NCBI GenBank assembly: GCA_023263045.1 | Contig: JALQXU010000045.1 | Location: forward strand, 1-7,179 | Direction of reading: 5' to 3' | Length of the DNA stretch: 7,179 bases | Source: Pontimonas sp. | GTDB taxonomy: Bacteria; Actinomycetota; Actinomycetes; Actinomycetales; Microbacteriaceae | Shown: in pieces, positions 4,566 to 7,179 of the stretch | Layout of the letters: every line of letters starts with the position of its first letter | Position numbering within the stretch: the first letter of the stretch is position 1 | Position numbers and translations under genes: made by a program | Notes under the pieces: model-generated | What the model was told of the DNA's origin: nothing | The model's database searches: none | Seen by the model: the letters and a program-made list of their open reading frames with translations, nothing else

Positions 4566-5453
4566 ATGACGAAAATTGCGTATCTAGGCATGGGAACGAT
4601 GGGGAGCGGTATGGCCGCGAACCTCAAGAAGGCGGGCCACGACGTCTCGGCGTGGAATAGGACTCCCAAAACCAGCCCGGTGCTCCAGGAAGCCGACCTG
4701 CGGGTGACCACCGATCTTGCGACCGCCCTCGAGGGTGCTGAAGTCGTGATGTATTGCCTCTCCGATGACAAAGCCGTCGATGACCTCGTCTTTGGATCTC
4801 ACAATCTCCTCGAGCTGGTGCCAAACGGCGCCGTCGTCATTGATCTCTCGACTATTGATCCCGAGACCAGCGCGAAAGAGCGCCAAGCTTTCGAAGCTAA
4901 AGGTCACTCCTTCCTCGATGCTCCGGTCTTTGGGACTAAGGGCGAAGCAGAAGGCGCAGGTCTGTGGATTGTGGTCGGAGGACCCCGAGATGTTTTCGAA
5001 TCGGTCCTCCCGCTGTTCCAGGCGATCAGTGAAACAGTCCACTACATGGGTGAGGGAGGCAAGGGAACCGCGATGAAGCTCGTAGGTAACCTCCTCGTGG
5101 CCTCCCAGCTCCAGGCCCTCGGTGAGGCGTTGACCTTGGCCAAGAAGGCGGGCTTGAACCTCGCCGATGTTCAAGAAGTACTCGACGTCGCCGACTTCCG
5201 CACCCCCATCTACTACGGAGTTGGTCGAGGAGCCCAAGCCGGTGACTACACCGTGAACTTTGCACTGAAGTTGATGCTCAAAGACGCCAAGCTCATCCAG
5301 GACTTTGCCGGTCGACTCGGGTCACCCGTTCCGACTGCTGCCACGGCGCAGAAGTACATCGAAGAGTCCATGAAGGACGGGCATGGCGAGCTCAACGCCT
5401 CGGCACTGATTCTCGCCATTGCGAAAGAAGCAGGGGTAGACCTTGCTCACTAA
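4566..5453 (+). CDS. Beta-hydroxyacid dehydrogenase (3-hydroxyisobutyrate dehydrogenase/GLYR superfamily), probably NADPH-dependent
   Basis: A 295-residue cytoplasmic oxidoreductase interconverting a beta-hydroxyacid or related hydroxy compound and its carbonyl form. The Rossmann loop is GMGTMG (8-13). The second strand ends in WNRT (30-33), and Arg32 at this place usually contacts the NADP 2'-phosphate. DLST follows at 93-96, then the substrate signature DAPVFGTKGEAEGAGL (118-133), the GEGGKGTAMKLVGN segment with catalytic Lys171 and Asn175, and LKLMLKDAKL (234-243). The GTK-x-x-AE wording and MKLVxN favour the glyoxylate/succinic semialdehyde reductase-like branch; the usual PVSG serine is Phe122. 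Start: ATG codons stand at 4563 and 4566. AGAGGGG (4553-4559) is 6 bases from the second but only 3 from the first, so 4566 is preferred. It opens the second operon and overlaps the aldolase gene by 11 bases. Confidence 0.92.
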   Translation: MTKIAYLGMGTMGSGMAANLKKAGHDVSAWNRTPKTSPVLQEADLRVTTDLATALEGAEVVMYCLSDDKAVDDLVFGSHNLLELVPNGAVVIDLSTIDPETSAKERQAFEAKGHSFLDAPVFGTKGEAEGAGLWIVVGGPRDVFESVLPLFQAISETVHYMGEGGKGTAMKLVGNLLVASQLQALGEALTLAKKAGLNLADVQEVLDVADFRTPIYYGVGRGAQAGDYTVNFALKLMLKDAKLIQDFAGRLGSPVPTAATAQKYIEESMKDGHGELNASALILAIAKEAGVDLAH

Positions 5454-6273
5454 GAACGCCGAGAAGATGTTTCACCCGGATTCCGGGCGCTGCATCAACA
5501 TTGCGATGGATTTGGGTGTTTTTGGGGCCAGATCCTTCTCCAACGGAATCGAAGATCTCCCTTCGGCGTTCGCAACCATCGCGGGAGCGTCCCCCGATGT
5601 GATTCAGGTGAATCCCGGTGGTTTTCGCACCCTGAAAGACGCAGGCCTTGCCGAGAACCAGGTTGTCGCGTTGCGCTTGGACGTGACCAATGTCTACGAG
5701 CCTCGGGTGGTCGAGAAAGCGTGGGACACCGCTCACCCCAACACTCTGGCCGATGCGGACCACCCCTCAGTGGGATGCGTGGTGCTCAATCTGCTGGAGG
5801 TTGATAACGACGCAGCACTCCAGGAGCAGTGCGTCTCCAACATCCAAGAAATCGGTGCCCTTGCTCGGGCTCGCGGTATTTCGCTCATGGTCGAGCCCCT
5901 CGTGATGACCAGCAACCCCGAGGGCGGTTCGAGCTCTGTGTCGGACCCCGAGAAGATTGCCACACTGGTCCGGCAGGCCGTGGAACTGGGTGCTGACATC
6001 ATCAAGGTCGACCCCGTGGAACCGATGGAACGCTTTGCCGAGGTGGTCGAGATTGCCCACCCGATCCCTGTGCTGGTGCGCGGGGGAGGCAAAGTCACCA
6101 CCCGTGAGCTGCTCGCGCGGACGAAGACTGCGGTCGAGGTCGGAGCGAGGGGAGTGGTCTATGGACGAAATGTCGTTCAACACCCGAACCCCGCCACTCT
6201 CGTCGCTGCTCTGCAGGCCATTGTTCATCAGGATGCCTCCGTGGAGGAGGCTTTAGCGTTGGTGAAGGAGTAG
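5443..6273 (+). CDS. Class I (Schiff-base) aldolase, DhnA/LsrF family
   Basis: A 276-residue TIM-barrel enzyme of the DhnA-type aldolase family that includes class I fructose-bisphosphate aldolases and LsrF. The N-terminus KMFHPDSGRCINIAMDLGVFG (in part 8-28) aligns with LsrF's [21 protein letters not shown]. Other landmarks are VIQVNPGG (53-60), SLMVEPLV (147-154), the Schiff-base lysine region GADIIKVDPVEP (183-194) with Lys188, the glycine-rich VRGGGKV (212-218), and the phosphate-binding GARGVVYGRNVVQ (234-246). The usual Asp-His-Gly after the first strand reads Asp-Leu-Gly (23-25), which may change substrate. It would cleave or transfer from a phosphorylated ketose-like intermediate; the exact reaction is unknown. 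The start is TTG at 5443, supported by AGGGG (5432-5436) 6 bases upstream; ATG at 5467 lacks a good ribosome-binding site and would remove conserved sequence. Translation is probably coupled to the preceding gene. Confidence 0.88.
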   Translation: MLTKNAEKMFHPDSGRCINIAMDLGVFGARSFSNGIEDLPSAFATIAGASPDVIQVNPGGFRTLKDAGLAENQVVALRLDVTNVYEPRVVEKAWDTAHPNTLADADHPSVGCVVLNLLEVDNDAALQEQCVSNIQEIGALARARGISLMVEPLVMTSNPEGGSSSVSDPEKIATLVRQAVELGADIIKVDPVEPMERFAEVVEIAHPIPVLVRGGGKVTTRELLARTKTAVEVGARGVVYGRNVVQHPNPATLVAALQAIVHQDASVEEALALVKE

Positions 6274-6275
6274 AC

Positions 6276-7179
6276 GTGAGCACCATGAAGGCGGCTGTGC
6301 TGACTGGTGTAGGGGAAGTGGAAATCCAAGAGATTCCTATCCCTGATTTGGGGCCCCGTGAGGTCTTGGTCAAGATCGGGGCGGCGTCCATCTGCTCGTG
6401 GGAGCAGCGCACCTATATCGGCAAACAGAAGCCTGGTTTCCCTTTTCTCGGCGGTCACGAGAACGCTGGAGAGGTGGTGGCCATCGCCGATGACGTGACA
6501 CACGTCTCCGTGGGAGACCGCGTGACGCTCGGGCCAACCCAGTGTGGCCAGTGCCGCGCCTGTCTCAGAGGTGAGGACAAAGGGTGCGCGGAACACTTTC
6601 AGTACTTCTCCCTCAAAGGAGGGGAGCTTGGTCCCGGTGGCTTCCTGGAATACAAAGTCCACCGGGAGGACGGGTGTTTCCCGGTCGGTGATGCACCTTT
6701 TGAACTTGCGTGCCTCGCCGAGCCATTGTCGTGCGCGGTTCACGGTGTTCGACTCATGGGGATGAAGTCTGGAGACACTGCGGTGGTCTTCGGTGCTGGC
6801 CCCATGGGGCTTCTCAACGCCATGGTTCTCCAACACGCAGGGGTCGATGTCGCGCTCGTCGACATGGACCAAGAGCGTCTTGACTACGCGTCCTCACACG
6901 GCATTCATAAGACCATTCTGAGCACCGGAGACGCGGTGGAGGCCATACTGCAGGCCTTCCCCGGAGGAGTGGATGGAGTCGTGGCTGCTATCGGGTCCAA
7001 GACGGTCAACGAACAAGGCCTGAAAGTGTTGCAGCCACGAGGAACGCTGTGTCTGTTTGCTTCCGCACACCCCGTCGAGCCCCTCGAGATTGACCCCAAC
7101 TGGGTTCACAACTCAGAGGTTCGCATCATCGGAGCCGTGAGCGCTGACATGCAAGACCACAAGCGGGCCACTGACCTCA
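6276..7179 (+). CDS. Zinc-dependent medium-chain alcohol/polyol dehydrogenase (3' end outside window)
   Basis: 301 residues are visible; family members are about 340-350 long, so only the C-terminal end is missing. It starts at GTG 6276 with AAGGAG (6265-6270) 5 bases upstream and only 2 bases after the aldolase stop; the in-frame ATG at 6285 is too far from that site. Catalytic zinc ligands are Cys40, His61-Glu62 (GGHENAGE) and Glu149 (LAEPLSC), the glutamate form typical of sorbitol/threonine dehydrogenases. Structural zinc ligands are Cys90, Cys93, Cys96 and Cys104. The Rossmann loop is GAGPMG (173-178), and Asp196 ends the second strand (ALVDMD), favouring NAD. The segment after Cys40 is Cys-Ser-Trp-Glu rather than the common Cys-Gly-Ser/Thr-Asp, so the proton-relay serine/threonine position is a tryptophan. 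It likely oxidises a sugar alcohol or related hydroxyl in the same pathway as the two preceding genes. Confidence 0.93.
   Translation, partial: MSTMKAAVLTGVGEVEIQEIPIPDLGPREVLVKIGAASICSWEQRTYIGKQKPGFPFLGGHENAGEVVAIADDVTHVSVGDRVTLGPTQCGQCRACLRGEDKGCAEHFQYFSLKGGELGPGGFLEYKVHREDGCFPVGDAPFELACLAEPLSCAVHGVRLMGMKSGDTAVVFGAGPMGLLNAMVLQHAGVDVALVDMDQERLDYASSHGIHKTILSTGDAVEAILQAFPGGVDGVVAAIGSKTVNEQGLKVLQPRGTLCLFASAHPVEPLEIDPNWVHNSEVRIIGAVSADMQDHKRATDL

Noticed and set aside
4584..5237. Long open frame on the minus strand (217 codons) antisense to the beta-hydroxyacid dehydrogenase
   Set aside because: It mirrors the codon bias of the gene opposite it, whose motifs are complete. The translated product shows no family signature and no ribosome-binding site stands out.
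2711..6273. Assignment of the cluster as an autoinducer-2 (lsr) degradation operon
   Set aside because: The LsrK kinase, the Lsr transporter and the LsrR-type regulator are not visible. The dehydrogenases and SgcQ do not belong to that pathway, so the resemblance is limited to two protein families.
6228..6872. Long open frame on the minus strand (214 codons) opposite the zinc dehydrogenase
   Set aside because: The plus-strand frame carries all zinc and cofactor motifs. The antisense frame is explained by G+C-rich codon structure.

Overview
The window looks like a chromosomal stretch from a high-G+C Gram-positive bacterium, most likely an actinobacterium and perhaps a moderately G+C-rich Microbacteriaceae-like lineage. 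This rests on base composition, GTG/TTG starts, short gene spacing and TAGCCT-like -10 motifs. The lineage guess is weak, because no rRNA or marker gene is present.

Layout. (1) 1-468, plus strand: the 3' end of a YqjM-type old yellow enzyme. (2) 498-1578, minus strand: a small toxin-antitoxin island. A RelE/ParE-like toxin and its ribbon-helix-helix antitoxin overlap by 4 bp. Upstream lies a 150-residue fusion of a Phd/YefM-like antitoxin domain to a minimal nucleotidyltransferase (MNT) domain. Each unit has a perfect palindrome over its start region: 14 bp at 1010-1023 and 20 bp at 1559-1578. The 20-bp one holds two TGTACA motifs, the core known for YefM operators. (3) 1579-1815: divergent intergenic region with the repeat-bearing promoter of the next gene. 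(4) 1816-4428, plus strand: an SgcQ/BtpA-family TIM-barrel protein, then a tightly packed trio of ABM-domain monooxygenase, thioredoxin-fold protein and DeoR-family repressor. (5) 4429-4565: a control region with five TRACAC-type half-sites. (6) 4566-7179, plus strand: an overlapping or nearly overlapping catabolic operon of beta-hydroxyacid dehydrogenase (GLYR-like), LsrF/DhnA-type class I aldolase, and zinc-dependent polyol-type dehydrogenase (cut by the window end).

How the genes fit together. The plus-strand genes from 1816 onward look like one regulon for an unidentified sugar, polyol or sugar acid. The two dehydrogenases would adjust oxidation state, the Schiff-base aldolase would cleave a (probably phosphorylated) intermediate, and the DeoR protein would sense a phosphorylated intermediate. 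The SgcQ homologue and the DeoR regulator recall the poorly understood sgc cluster of Escherichia coli, while the ABM protein and LsrF-like aldolase recall two enzymes of autoinducer-2 breakdown. I do not recognise this combination as a described pathway. No kinase or transporter is visible, so the substrate cannot be named from this window.

The most unusual items are the Phd-MNT fusion with its matching YefM-like operator and a missing third catalytic aspartate, and the mixed sgc/lsr-like catabolic cluster.
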